From Crocodylus rhombifer (lineage: Eukaryota > Chordata > Crocodylia > Crocodylidae): 64,000 nucleotides of DNA. This document shows positions 44,131 to 56,800 of the stretch, piece by piece (position 1 is the stretch's first letter; each line of letters begins with the position of its first letter). Where the stretch lies: positions 1 to 64,000 of the forward strand of contig JAVSML010018936.1 in the NCBI GenBank assembly GCA_038503035.1, written 5' to 3'. The notes under the pieces are model-generated. The model did no database searches. It was not told the origin of the DNA and saw only the letters and a list, made by a program, of their open reading frames with translations. Position numbers and translations under genes: made by a program.

Positions 44131-46650
44131 TGTGTCCTCATTTTACTACAACATTGTTCAAGAAAGGTGCAATGAGAAAAGTAGAACTCCCACAGGGGAG
44201 GGGGAGTATGTTGGAGCCACTGTGGAACGGAGACCTGGTGCCTACAAAGTTCTGCCTAAGAAGCGGGTCGGATGTTGAATCAGCCCAGGAATGCCCATGA
44301 GACCTGGCTCGTACCTGCTAGGGGAAGAAATGGTTAATAGCCCTTTTCTTACCATGGCCCGTATGATTCAGATATTATGCTGGTCATCATGAGGTCACAG
44401 TCTTGTCCCTAAGTGAAGACAATTACTCTTCTTGTTTACTTGAGGTCAGGGAAGTGTGAGCGCTGCAAGGTGTGTTTGCTTCGCAATATGTTTATTAATT
44501 ATGGTCCTATAACATTAGGGGTATCACTAAAGAGCAAAGTCCTATGTTTAACATGGACACGCTACATCATGCATTTTCCCCACATACTAGAGCAGGCAAC
44601 AAACAACAGAAAGACATTCAGATGTCAACAAAAGGTCTTTTATGTCAACGAGAGGGGGAAAATTCTGTGTGCAAACAGTAAGATACGCCATCTAGTAGTT
44701 TTTAAGAAATTACTTCCCAGGTAAATACAACAATGATCAGGAAGTGGATAAGGTACAAAAATAAAAGTAAACTTACCAATAAATTAGAAGCAAAGAGAAA
44801 ATTCCAGTGCTGAGACTGGACCTTTCTGTCAGAGTTCCTGTGTTTTCTGATCTCCTACCCAAGTTTCACACAGTTATTCAATTTTAATTTGTTGACTTTC
44901 ACCCATAAAGATCTCCCACTTTTTCAAACAATTTTTTCCTGTCAACATGCACCAAAACATATTTCAAATCAGACTGGGCTATTCTTATAACTCAGGGGAG
45001 GCCAACCTGTGGCACAGAAAGCCACGCAGCATGGACAGCCTGTGAGAGTGACCTGCAGCAGACTGCAGAAGGGGAAAGCAGCATTGTGGCAATCAGGGTA
45101 GGGACTAGAAAGTGGAGCATTGGAGTAAGCAGAAAGCGCAGAATGGGAACAAAGCAGAGTAACAGCTTGACCAGGGAGCAGAGGGTAGGGAACAGAAGAA
45201 AGCTCAGCAGCAAATTAGGGAAGGGATCAGAGTGGTGTTCAGGGAAGGTGCAGGGGCGTACCTGTCAGGAAGGTTGGCCCCTGCTGTTACCACTAATTCA
45301 AGACGTGTGCTTTTCCATGTGGGTATGACAATAATATGAGAACGGTGGCACTACCATCTCTCATTATCTGGTCCTTGGCTCCACACTGCATTATGGTGTG
45401 AAGAGGCCTTACAGATATTAAAAACATATCCCTTTCTAAGTGAACAAGATTTAGGGCACAGACAGAAGTAGCAATTTTCGCTCTACCTGGCCACAGAAAA
45501 CGGTCTATAGCCATGACCAAAGACAAGTCCATGGTTGCAGATTGCTTCAAAAATGGCTGATTGGGTGAAAATCAGACCCCACACTGCAGGAGGGGTTAGG
45601 TTAAGATATTTCAAAATAGCATCCTCTACACCTGGTGTCTGTGCTGCCTGCCAGTCTCGAGCTGTTTTCAGAATGGAAAGGCAGCGGAGGGACTTTCATC
45701 TGGGGTTTCTTCAGCCCACGCTGGAGGGCAGGGAAGATGTACTGGAACCCCAACCCCCTGCCTCGAGGTGTGTGCGTGCGGAGGGGCTCCAATTCACCCA
45801 CCCCACACTCCAGTGCTGGCTGGGGAACCCCTAAAAACAGCTCCCTCTACTCCCTTCCCATTCTGAAAACAGGGATAGGCTGGGATGATGATGGGGCTGT
45901 TGCTTAGGGAAACCAGGCATCTAGCAGCTAGATGCCCCTCCCCTCTGGGAGGAACAGTGCACTTCTGTTTGGTCCAGGGGACGGTTGCAACTGAAACTGC
46001 TTTCTGCAAAGGATTCTCAGTTACAGCGGGAAGCTGCACTTACGTTTGCACTCGTAACATCTGTGGCTCAACTGGTCCCAGGGACCGTTTAATTTTCCTG
46101 ACGAACGTGAGACAGTCCCCCTGTTATCTTTATTATCTCTATCTAGAAAGGTCTGTTATATTTAAAACCTCTTCAACTAAACAGCAATGGGGACACAGAC
46201 AGGTGCATCCACATTAATACTTTTATGCTGTTTCTGTCCCACTCGGATGCTATCGGTGGGAAGTAATTCTTATTTTCAGGTTTTCCCCTCTCAGGGCAGA
46301 ATTTCCCTAATCTGAACCTTCCTGGCTCTGGTCCGTTTTACATACCAAAGGGAAGTTACGTGTCTTTTATTCTTCTTGCCATATGGGACCCTGCTTGGGT
46401 CAAGATAATTGTTCAGGACGCCTTCCATCATGGCAGGGACTGTCACAAAACTGAAACCTATTTGGTTCTTGAAAAGATTAAGGAAGCAAAATATTCAGCT
46501 ATTCCTGAAGCTTGCAACAGTTATCTGATGTTAAGAACTGTCCTTGTGTTAACACCCCACTCCCCCTGCTTAGAAAGGTATGATCTGATACAGACTGAAA
46601 ACAAGCCAATTCAACTAAAAACACAGCTTAGCACAAGAGAAGGTTTAAGG
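44131..46650. other. Intergenic DNA, nothing recognisable
   Basis: Average composition. Open frames are short and without domains. A possible far polyadenylation signal for IQGAP1 (AATAAA on the minus strand) is near 46131. Confidence 0.4.
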
Positions 46651-46654
46651 ATAG

Positions 46655-47846
46655 AGACTTTATTTTAAGCAGTAGTTTGGGGACACAGATTTTTTTAAAG
46701 ATATTTAAAAACATACAGCTTTTCTGGAGCAAACACTTTTATCTAGGAACAAACTGTTATGCCCAAGTTATGGTAATGTCAGAATTCATTTTTGTTGCTC
46801 TTTGCATTTCCATTATCTATAGCAGTATAGCCCTAATGGGGCAGGAATATCTAAGCAATGAAGGAAAGGTTTACTTGATAAAATGTACATATTTAACAGC
46901 CCAGAACTATTTAAGACATCATGAATTCCCTTTGGCAAGTCTGAAGATAGAGCCTAGTGTTTATGGCATCAGGTATTAATAAATGGATTACTGCGCAAAC
47001 TTGAGAGTTTTTTTATATTAATCTAAAGGCTTATGAAGCAATACTATAAAATAAACTGGTCTTGCCTCAAAAGGCTTCTTTTCATCTTCAGGCATCAGTA
47101 CATGCATCCCCCATGTCCTCTACTACAGGCACAATTTGAAAATTAGTAAGGCGCCTTTAAGAGAAACAAAGGATGAAGAAAAAGGGATCAGCAGTGATAT
47201 TCTACATGGCTATGATATTCTATATAGTAGTAATTCAGCAACCACATATGTCACTTTCTCAGACTGCTGCAATAATCCAATGCCAATAGTCACTACCACC
47301 AAATGGTGACAATGGTCCAGGCAACCTGGACTTTAACTGCTTTTAAAGTCATTAATTTCTGTACCAGAACTGACAGTGGGGGAGTCTCAATATAAATAGT
47401 AATCCTGATCTGCTTCTAGCCAACAAAGCAGAACCGGTGATTTCCTAGTGCCAGCTTTCTCCTCCTACAAGCCTTGCCATCCACATGTTTAAGCAAAGAA
47501 AACACCCATAAGCCCAATGTATATTCTAGCAAATGTTTAATTCCCCAGTGCCACCAAAACACATTCTAAATGAACTGCTTGTCAAGGGGTCTGGAAAAAA
47601 AAAGAGAGGGAAAGATCATAGCAATGAGATGCACAAAACCTCTATGTACCCAGTCAGAACGACTGATTCACTGAGATTCTAGTCCTGCTTCCTGAAATGA
47701 TATAGTTGTAGTTGGGCAAAAGGGGTACATTAATATAAAGTCTCTTAAGATACAATATGTGCTTGCTTCTGACAGGTGAGAGAGGCCATTAAGAGCTGCG
47801 CAGTTCTTCCATGCATCCCTGCCACAGATGTTCTGGGACATACCGG
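46655..47846 (-). other. IQGAP1: 3' UTR of IQGAP1 (probable extent)
   Basis: Begins after the stop codon complement at 47847-47849. A minus-strand AATAAA near 46657 would end a 1.2-kb UTR; the one near 46131 would end a 1.7-kb UTR. The end is not decided by sequence alone. Confidence 0.4.
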
Positions 47847-50800
47847 TTACTTCCCATAGAACTTCTTGTTCAGAAGGAAGATGAGAAGGTTGACGTTAAC
47901 TTTTGCTCTGTTGAACAGCTTCATGACTGCAACACCTTCATACTGGAGCTGCAAAAGATCCTGAACAAAAAGAACACGTTGATTAGTGAAGAAACCATGG
48001 GACCCAAGAGGAAAGAGGCAATTTAGAAGACAAGTACAAAGCTGGTTTCTAAAGGATTCGTATCCACTGTGGGTCTAAGACTTGAGCTTGAAAGATTCAT
48101 GACAAAGGTGTACTGATGGACTTTCATGACAAACTACAAGCAATCAGCACCACCAATCTCCATTTCCTGATACTTGTATTAATATGAGTATTTAAATGAA
48201 AATGATATCCTTTTCTTTCAACTCTCAAACATCTAACGTGACTTCAAAGACCCAAGTCAATCCGGATGCTCAGCTTCAGCCTCTTTGTGCTTTGCATTCC
48301 CTATGAAATTCTCAGAGCCCTTTGATGGCATTCCCCACCCTCTCTCCTTCAATCACATCTCACAGCCACAAGATACAAGACCTTGGGGAGCGATTTTCAA
48401 AGAAGGTGACCAACCAGCGCTCCCCAACAAGGGTCAAATGGAAAATGCTGACTCAGACATACTGGTCTCCCCCAGGGACAAGCTTGCTAATGATACACCT
48501 CACTATTTCCAATGTTGAAGAGTACTGTGACAAGATAGCGATGGAGCAAACAAATACCCCCTGTGCCGCTCACTCTCTCAAGCCTGAAGATTTGTTAGGA
48601 AACTGAAAATCAAGTCACACAGAAGCAAGGGACCACACCACATTGCTTTTGCTTCTCCCTCTGGCTTAGAGAGAAAGGAAGGTTCTTAACATAAGGAAAC
48701 CAACAGACTCCAAGTCGCAAACCCAGTCAGTAGCCCTCAAGCTTCAAGGCCATTTTGGCAAGTAGGCCTTCAAAACTAAGATGTCTCTCAACACTGGCAG
48801 TCAATCAGATGAGACCACTGTCCTCCGTGCTAATCAGAGCCACCACTTTGTTCTTCAAAGCCAAGATGCCTCTCAAGGCAAGTGATGCCAGACAAACCAC
48901 CAGACTCGGCTGAAGGGGCTTGAAACAGCCCTAGTCCTTTTGCTCCTCAAAGACGGAGTTCACCTCAATTTTCCCAGAAAGCACCAACAATCGGAGGCTG
49001 CAGCAGACATTACAGCATTTCATGAAGCACAAAGCTCCACACTGCTGTCTCTCACTCCAGCTGTGCTGGGCATTGGGCCAACACTGAGAACACCTCTAGG
49101 TGACAATGCCCACCAAGAAAACCTGGGCCCCAGAACTGGCATTCAGGGCAAAGGAAGCTGTCCAGAAGGGCTGGGAGCTGTTCTACTACCTGTAATCACA
49201 GCAGCTTCTCTAAACCAAACAGCTGATTTACTACACAGAGAAAAGCATACAAAGGGGCAAGAAAATTTTAAAAAAGCACAACCACCATCAAGGGAGACAT
49301 CCAGCCTCGACCAAACATGCCTTCCCTAGGACAAACTCCTGCAGTACCAGGCAATACTGGACAAACAAATCCATACTGATTTGCTGGCGAAGATTCAACT
49401 TGAAGGGCTGCCAAAAAGAAGAGGGAAAGCCCCTTTTCTGTCTCGGTACAGGGAGAAGGACATGAACCAATAGCTTGAAGTTGCAGCAAAGTAAGTTTGG
49501 ATTGAATATATGGCAAAACTTCACTGTGAGAATAATGAGGCACTGAAATAGATGCCCACGGAAACTGTAGGCTCTTCATCACCAGAGGTATTCACAAAGA
49601 GGTTGGACAGTAGGGGTGTGCGTATTCGATTCAGATTCGGCCCGAATCGGGACAATGCGTATTCGATCGCTGATTTGGATCACTGTCCCGATTTGATCTG
49701 GCCAAATCCAAATCCGAAGATTCGATTCCGATTCAGAGAATCAGCGATTTGGCCACAGACACAGCTTTAAATATTTCTTCTACATATATACATACGAGGT
49801 GTGGTTCACAAATGCTGAGGCAGATGGAGCATCCCACAGTAAGTGGCCCTCTGCCCAAAATAATTGCCCCTGGTTTAGATTATGGTAGTCTGGGATGGTT
49901 TGGATAGGGATGATCCTGCCCTCAGGCAGGGGGTTGGACTAGATGTGACCTCTGGAGGTCCCTTCCAGCCCCACTTCTATAACTGTGATGCAGAAATGGC
50001 CTTTGCTGGTACCGCCTATAAACTGGTCTTGGATGGAAGAGGGCAGTTTTCTTTCCCTCAAGGCTCTCACCAGGCTGCATGCTCACTAAAATTGCATAGC
50101 ACTAAGCAGCTTTCAGAAGCATTTCCTCACACCCAGAAGGGACAGAAATACTTTTGTGAAATCTTAGCTTCCAGAAAGCAACTACAGAAACCTGCAAAAA
50201 AAGATCTGGGTTGGCTACATGCAGCCTGCATAGATCACAGATTACACACCACTGGTGCTCAGCATTAGATAGGAAGACCCCCTTACCTGATAATGTAGCA
50301 TGAATGTTTCCATCTGAACGCCCATGAATTTTGCTTTTACCTCAAAGTCTCCTACTTCCTCTGTTGGATTGATTTCAAATATCACATTTTTAAACCTACA
50401 AGGGATCACAAAAAAACAGAAATGTATTATTTTACATGCAATTTTAATGAAGTGGAGAAGGTTCAGAGTTAAAGTTCCGAACAGATCCTATCTTTGCTCT
50501 GATTCTGGATGCTCACATTCTGCACCTAATGAGACTATGGAGAGGTCAGAAAGAACAGCAGAGCTTAAGAATCTTCCCTAGGGAAAAGAAACACAATTTG
50601 TGTTATGTCTGCCAGACCTCGTCTCTGCCTCAGAGACAGTAACATGGAATCACCCCATACTGCTGAGTGGGGTACTCTGGCCCAGACCAACAAGCCATAT
50701 AATGTACCCTGAGTGACACTGCCATCCAGCTGGGTAGGAACTCCGATACCAGAAAGTTCATCAATCTACCAGGAAAAGGCACAACGGGATTCAAATGGCT

Positions 50801-53800
50801 CCCAGAGGCTGGGAAGAGGTCAGAAATATACACCAATTTTTAACGGTGAGGGTGATTAGCCAATCGGTACAAGCTTACCTGGTGATGAGGTAGATTCTCC
50901 TTAATGTGGAATCTTTACTTCAACACTGAATGTCCTTATATACTGATGCAGAGGATGCCCACGTAAAGCCCTCTTGGACCATGATATGCATGGGGTCAGA
51001 CTAGGAGGTCATAATGTCCCCATAGTCTACAAACACCCAGCCACATGTCAGAGTTTCACTATTTCAGAGCAGCCTGCAGACAGTCAGCACAGGCTAAAGA
51101 GGTGCTGGGCCACTTTGTTCAGAGCCTCTGACCAGGTGTTCAGAACAAGTACAACAGGAAGGAATGAGACCACCCTCTTCCCTCACAGTGACTGCAGGAC
51201 GGCTTTAAGCACACTACATTCGCAGGTTAACAGGTACTCACTGGTTGGCTTGCAGGTCTTCAATCTCCAGCAGAACTCCCTTTTCATGCAGTCTGGCTGC
51301 TGTATACTTCAGGGAAATCTTTTTACTATTTTTGCCTTTCATCTCCCGAGGCTTTTTAGAGACCCTGAGAAAAACAGATAACGCAGTCAGATGAATGAAG
51401 CAACAAAAGTAAGTTTAAACAGTGAAAGAATTTCCCCGCTTTAAGTGACTGGCAAGAATTGAGTGATAAACTGATTCAGACTAACAGAAACAGATTATCT
51501 AAATACAGAATAACCTTACATTGCAAGTTATTGGAGGCAGAAACCATACTCACAAATATAACTCACAAAGAGAGGAAAAGAGTGAACACAGTACCCAGTA
51601 AAATTGAGCTTTGATTCTGTTTGGTGTCTTTTGGAATTATGAGGGAAGTTAATTTAGCAAGTTATATACAGCGGTGTCCTATTTATTGTTAGATTAATAG
51701 GAAAGTTCTTGTAGCTACAACACACCTTTTCACAAATACTCCAGCAAGTGAAAAACTTAAGGAAGAAACAACAACATCTATTCTGGAAAGTCTCTACAAG
51801 GCTACAGCAAGGTGAAAACCTGGATGGCCCAGGCAGACTATGTACAGGGGCCATGTGTGCATGACTTGCAAACTTGCGCTTTTAAGCTCTTCATCCCTGG
51901 CCTCCCTGTAACCCTCATGGTTTCTTCTGAGGCTGTCCAAAGAGCAACTATTAGATCTCTTTGCCCTATCAGACCACTTCACTATCTGATGCTCTTCAAC
52001 CCCCTTTTTGTTCTTCCAGACACAGCCCATCTGATTAAAATTCTCATCTTTGTCTTCAAGGCCAACACAGGCCCATCCAACCCTGTTTCAGATTCCAGTT
52101 TTATAATATTCTCCCTCATTCTACCAGTAATTGCAGCCCCTGTGCCCCCTTTTCTTCTGCCCCTTCTACCCTGTGTCATTGGCAAGGTTTCTCATACATC
52201 TTTTGCAACCAGACTGCACAGGCCCCCGCCACAACTGCATTCAAATTCCTCCTAAACAGGGTTTCTTCTGCGATGTCCACATCTAAGGAGGCCCTCACCC
52301 AACACAACCCAGAAACAGTTGTTCAGCTGTGAGCAGCGATCAATCTAGCCCTCTAACTTCAGGGGAAGGTGCACAAATCCCTGTAAAGTAAACATTTTCC
52401 CAGAGAAGTGGTTTCCTAATCCCAGGAAATTAGGTTTATGACAGTGACAGAGAGCCAGAAGGCTCCTGTTACTTGAAGCAGAGCTGGCTACAAATACAGC
52501 CAGTCTGGGGAAGAGGCAGAGGCTAGGGGTGCCTATCTCAGAACTGGCTACTCTGCAATAACCCAGCAGGGCAGAACCCTTCTTGGGAAGCACAGGCCCT
52601 GCTGCAACAGTGAGACCAGCAGCAGTCAGCTGCACAGGAGGCTAGTCAGTGAGCTTACTCAGCAAACACCTGTGGCAGCTCAGGGAGCCACATAACCAAT
52701 GGGGCATGGCTTCCAGACATATAAACCCAGGGCCTGAGCCAGAGCAGGGAGCCCGGTCTAGAGGCTGCAGTGGAAGGAAGGGCCAGGACAGCCCCTAGCT
52801 GGCACCCGTGCTATCTTAGGCAAACATAATGGCTAGACAAACATAATGGTGCTGCTTTGCAAAGGAATGGGACCCAGCATAAGGGGTTGCCTAGTGGTGC
52901 AGACGGGCAGCCACTGTTTGCGTTTGGACCCAGAGTGGATTAAGTGGTGTTATAGCCAGAGAGCTTATTCTTTTGTTATAGTTTATGGGTGGTTTGTGAA
53001 AGGGATTGAGGATGGTTTGTGTCAAAGATCAAAGTCTTTGATTTCAGATGCCGATGGCAAAAGGTCAGATGGCAAAGGGTCAGAAGCTAACACAACAAAC
53101 TCTATGGTTGTAATTTATCCCTCTGTATTAACAGTGCTGCATATACACACCCCTGTCTGTGCCTCATTTCTAATTACTTGAGCATCTCATACGAGAGAGA
53201 AACTGACCTTGACGGCCCAGCACGAAACATAAAGTACCTATAGTAACGAGATGAGCTGACTTCAGTAAAGTTGTAAAATTAAATATACTATGCGTGCCAT
53301 CCTATGACCAAACAGGACCAGTACCACCCAAATAAAAATAACCCCCCTTTTTTCTGAAACCTGAGCAAACAAAAAGAGCACAAGTGCCAACTCGTTAATT
53401 ATTCATAATTAGTGTATGGTAATTGGTCACCTTTGCCCAATATAACTTTGAAAGAACTTCCGCCCAAAACAGAGAACGGAGAACTGTGTATACACTCAAG
53501 AAGAACAGATTGTGCACAACGAATGTTATCTATTCGCCTACGTATTTTTTTTTTTCTGGCGTATCCCCGTCTTGCCGGCCCGTCTATCTCTCCATCTCTG
53601 GTGTTATCTTTCTTATCAAGAGCTCCTGGTAATCTGCAGGCTGCAACGGCTTATGTGAATCACTCGGAATCTGTAACAAGCAACTCTCTTACCCACCCTG
53701 TTAATGCTGGGTAACATGATATCTGCATGCTGTACTTGAATAAATCAACTCCTCTGCCAACACTGCAGCACATCAGTAGCATAAGTAAAATAAAACTTTT

Positions 53801-56800
53801 CTGTGTAACCACCACGCTGTGTTTAAATCATACTGACTCCTGCTCACCGTTATCACCTATCTGCCCGGTCATAAATCCCCCTCCTCGTGCCAAGCCAGCT
53901 GTGCCGACCCAGGCTCGCAGGTCAAGGGTGCGCCGGTGTTAGGGGCGCGACAGTTTGGAGGTCCCATTAGTGCCAGAGGGGCATGTGACTGCCTTAAGCC
54001 CTGCCACAGGTCAGGCTCAAGGCCCACGCTGGGACCAGAGGGCCCACAGCAGGGTGGAGACAGGGCTAGGGGGCCCAGCATTAAAATAACCAAGATAAGG
54101 GATGGAGCTCAGAGCCCAGGTCCAGAACAGAGGGCCTTGGTTAAGGGAGCAGCGAAAACAGAGGGGCAGAAGCTGGAAAGGCCAAAGCCTCAACAAGGGA
54201 GTAAAAGTCTGAGGTGTCCTGGTGACTTTGGGAAACAAGAGTCCCACCTGAGTGAGGTAGTGACACCTGTGAAGCATAGGTGTAGTGTAAGGAGTGGCTG
54301 GAGCCATGACTAGCCCTTAAGGCTACAGGTACACCTGGCATGAATGAGAGTGCCTACTTCAGCTTAAGAGCAGGACGGAGGCCAGCAGTGTCCAGGAGGG
54401 ACCTGCTAGCTGTTAGACAGATTGAGCCTTGCTCTAGGCCCCTGAGGCAGCCTCCCTTTGGCTCCAACAAGTACATCAAGGCATGGCAGGAAAGCAGGGG
54501 AGGGTACCCTAGAGGCAAAGCAGAGTGCAGATTGTGTGGCCATTAGGGGGCATCATGGCTGTCCCTGCAGCATGACCTGGTTACAATAACCTATACCATG
54601 AAAGATCAGGTGCACCAGGCTTTGGTATAGTTGAGGCTGGATAAAAGTTGACTGTTTAAGAGCTACACTGTACAGACAGGCACCAACCTTGCATCTAGTC
54701 ACCCAGTGGATTACAAGGCACACAGACAGACAAGATTCTTCCTGAGGGTTGCTAACTAGGCAGCAGAAATGACTTGCTGTGTTCACAAAACATGAGCAAC
54801 ACACCAAATCCCGTATAGCTGAAAACAAAAAAGGAGACAAGCTGCTGCAGTCTATTTCTGCCAAAGGGTTTTCTCCCCATTGCTAAAGAAATGCAAGCTG
54901 AGTACAGCAGAAAATTCAGAAGAGCCTCACAAGGTTTCAAAAAGAAAATAAACACCTTTTTGGATGGAGGGACCCCAGGGGACAGAGGGAACCATGGGAA
55001 GTAGGATAAATGGGAAAAGAGATGGCACGAAGATCAGGACCAGGGGCTGGGGATCAAGCGAAGTGAGGAGGTTAAAGCTGGGATGCTCCTGTCAGCCCCA
55101 CATTCACCTCTCCCATGAGGCGCTGGAACTTGGGGGAATTTCCATCCCTTTTCCTGATGGATCACAGGGAGCCAGGGTGGGGGAGGGCATGAATGGTAGT
55201 TTAAACCTCTGAGAAATTCAGCAATGAGAAGCTAAGGTGCAAGTCTCTGCTGCGCATGGAGGCACGGGAGGGAGAAGGTCAGCTGGGGAGCCCTGCCTAT
55301 AGCAGGAGCTCAAGCCTCACTGGGCAGGTCACCATGAAAGAAGCACAGTGTGATCTGTGGAACCAAAGGAGTGTATGACTCCAGCATGTTGCTCCCTGTG
55401 ATGCCTTTCTAATTTGGGGTTTCTCTAAGTCAGGATGGCATATTCCTAACTCTTTTTAGGGACCTCAGGAAATACATCTCACTGGTAATTTGTTCCAGTA
55501 AGCGATTGCTCCCCCTCTCCACCCTTTTAAAAGGGGAAAGGGCTTTTCATGTTCATCCAGAAGCAACTGCATGTCCTCTGCAAACCCAAATTATGTAACA
55601 CTCAAACATCAGCCATAGGCTGCTGCTGGTTCCTCCCAGTCAGCCAAGAGGCCAGCAGGAGATGGCTGTGAATGATGTGGGCTTCAGCCCTGTCTTTCAC
55701 ACACTGACCATGCCCAGAAGGCTGCAATGGGCAGCTGTGTTTGCAGAGCTCTTACTGGCAGAGGTTGATACATGATGGTTGTGCTGTGACAGCCTGTAGA
55801 AGCTCCTGCCCCAAGTATCCTGGGTGCTGCACAGTCTCAGAAGGGACAGGTCCTGCCCCGAAGCAGTTACCACTTCTGCAGAGAACAAGAGGCAGGCACA
55901 GGCCACAAGGAGGACAGGGTGACAGAGATTAAGCTCCACAAGGCTCCACTCTCCCCACGCTATTCCATATCTATGTCAGGTTGTGGTGGGAAACTGAAGT
56001 TCTGGGTTGATCTTTAAGGTGTCTGTGGGCTGCAACTTGGGATCAGAAATCTGCCTCCACATCCTAAGGAGCCAGGATGCTCTTAATACCAAGGGGAGAG
56101 ACTCATAAAACACAGAAAGTTGGGCAGGAAGGGACCTCTGGAGGTCATTTAGTCCAGCTCTGTGCTCAGGCAGGCTCATCCCTGACTAAACCTGTGAAGG
56201 GCAGCCTTGTTGGTAGGTGTGCCACAAATTAGCCCTGTACCCTCCCCAAGCGCCCCTTCCAAACCATTCTGCCTACCTGATTTACTGGTTAGCTTTCTGC
56301 TTGCTGCCCTGTGCTCCCTGCCCTGCACAACGTCCGAAAACATCAAGAACACCCTAACTTGCCACAGGTAAAGTAAGTGGACAAGAGCCATGCCAATGTC
56401 CTGCCACTGCAAAGGCAGTAACTAGGTTGTGGAAATATACTTGAGAGATCCACAGAGGGGACCACACTCCCTGCTATAGAGGAAGCAAATCCTTCCCGTG
56501 CCCCAAGTCCATGCCAGTCTGAGAGTCTGAGGTGGACAGAGCTCTTGGTTTTTTTTTTAAATCAGGCAGCCTATCGCCGAGTTCCTCTCTGCTGATACTA
56601 CAGTCATCGGCACATAACACCCGCGACTTGGCCTGAGCTTTCCTATATAAATGAATAAATGGTAAAGCTAACTATAGTGTGTCTTTATCCCATTTCCCAA
56701 AGGAGCGACAGGACAGACTGATAAAGCTGTGTTGAGATCATCTTCTGGACTTCTACAATACTCTGGACTTCTGGGCTAATACTTGGAGTAGGGACAGAGC

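Noticed and set aside
44992..45213. Hydrophobic minus-strand frame of 73 codons
   Set aside because: It comes from A/G-biased plus-strand sequence with loosely repeated AGCAGAG motifs; no signal or family similarity.
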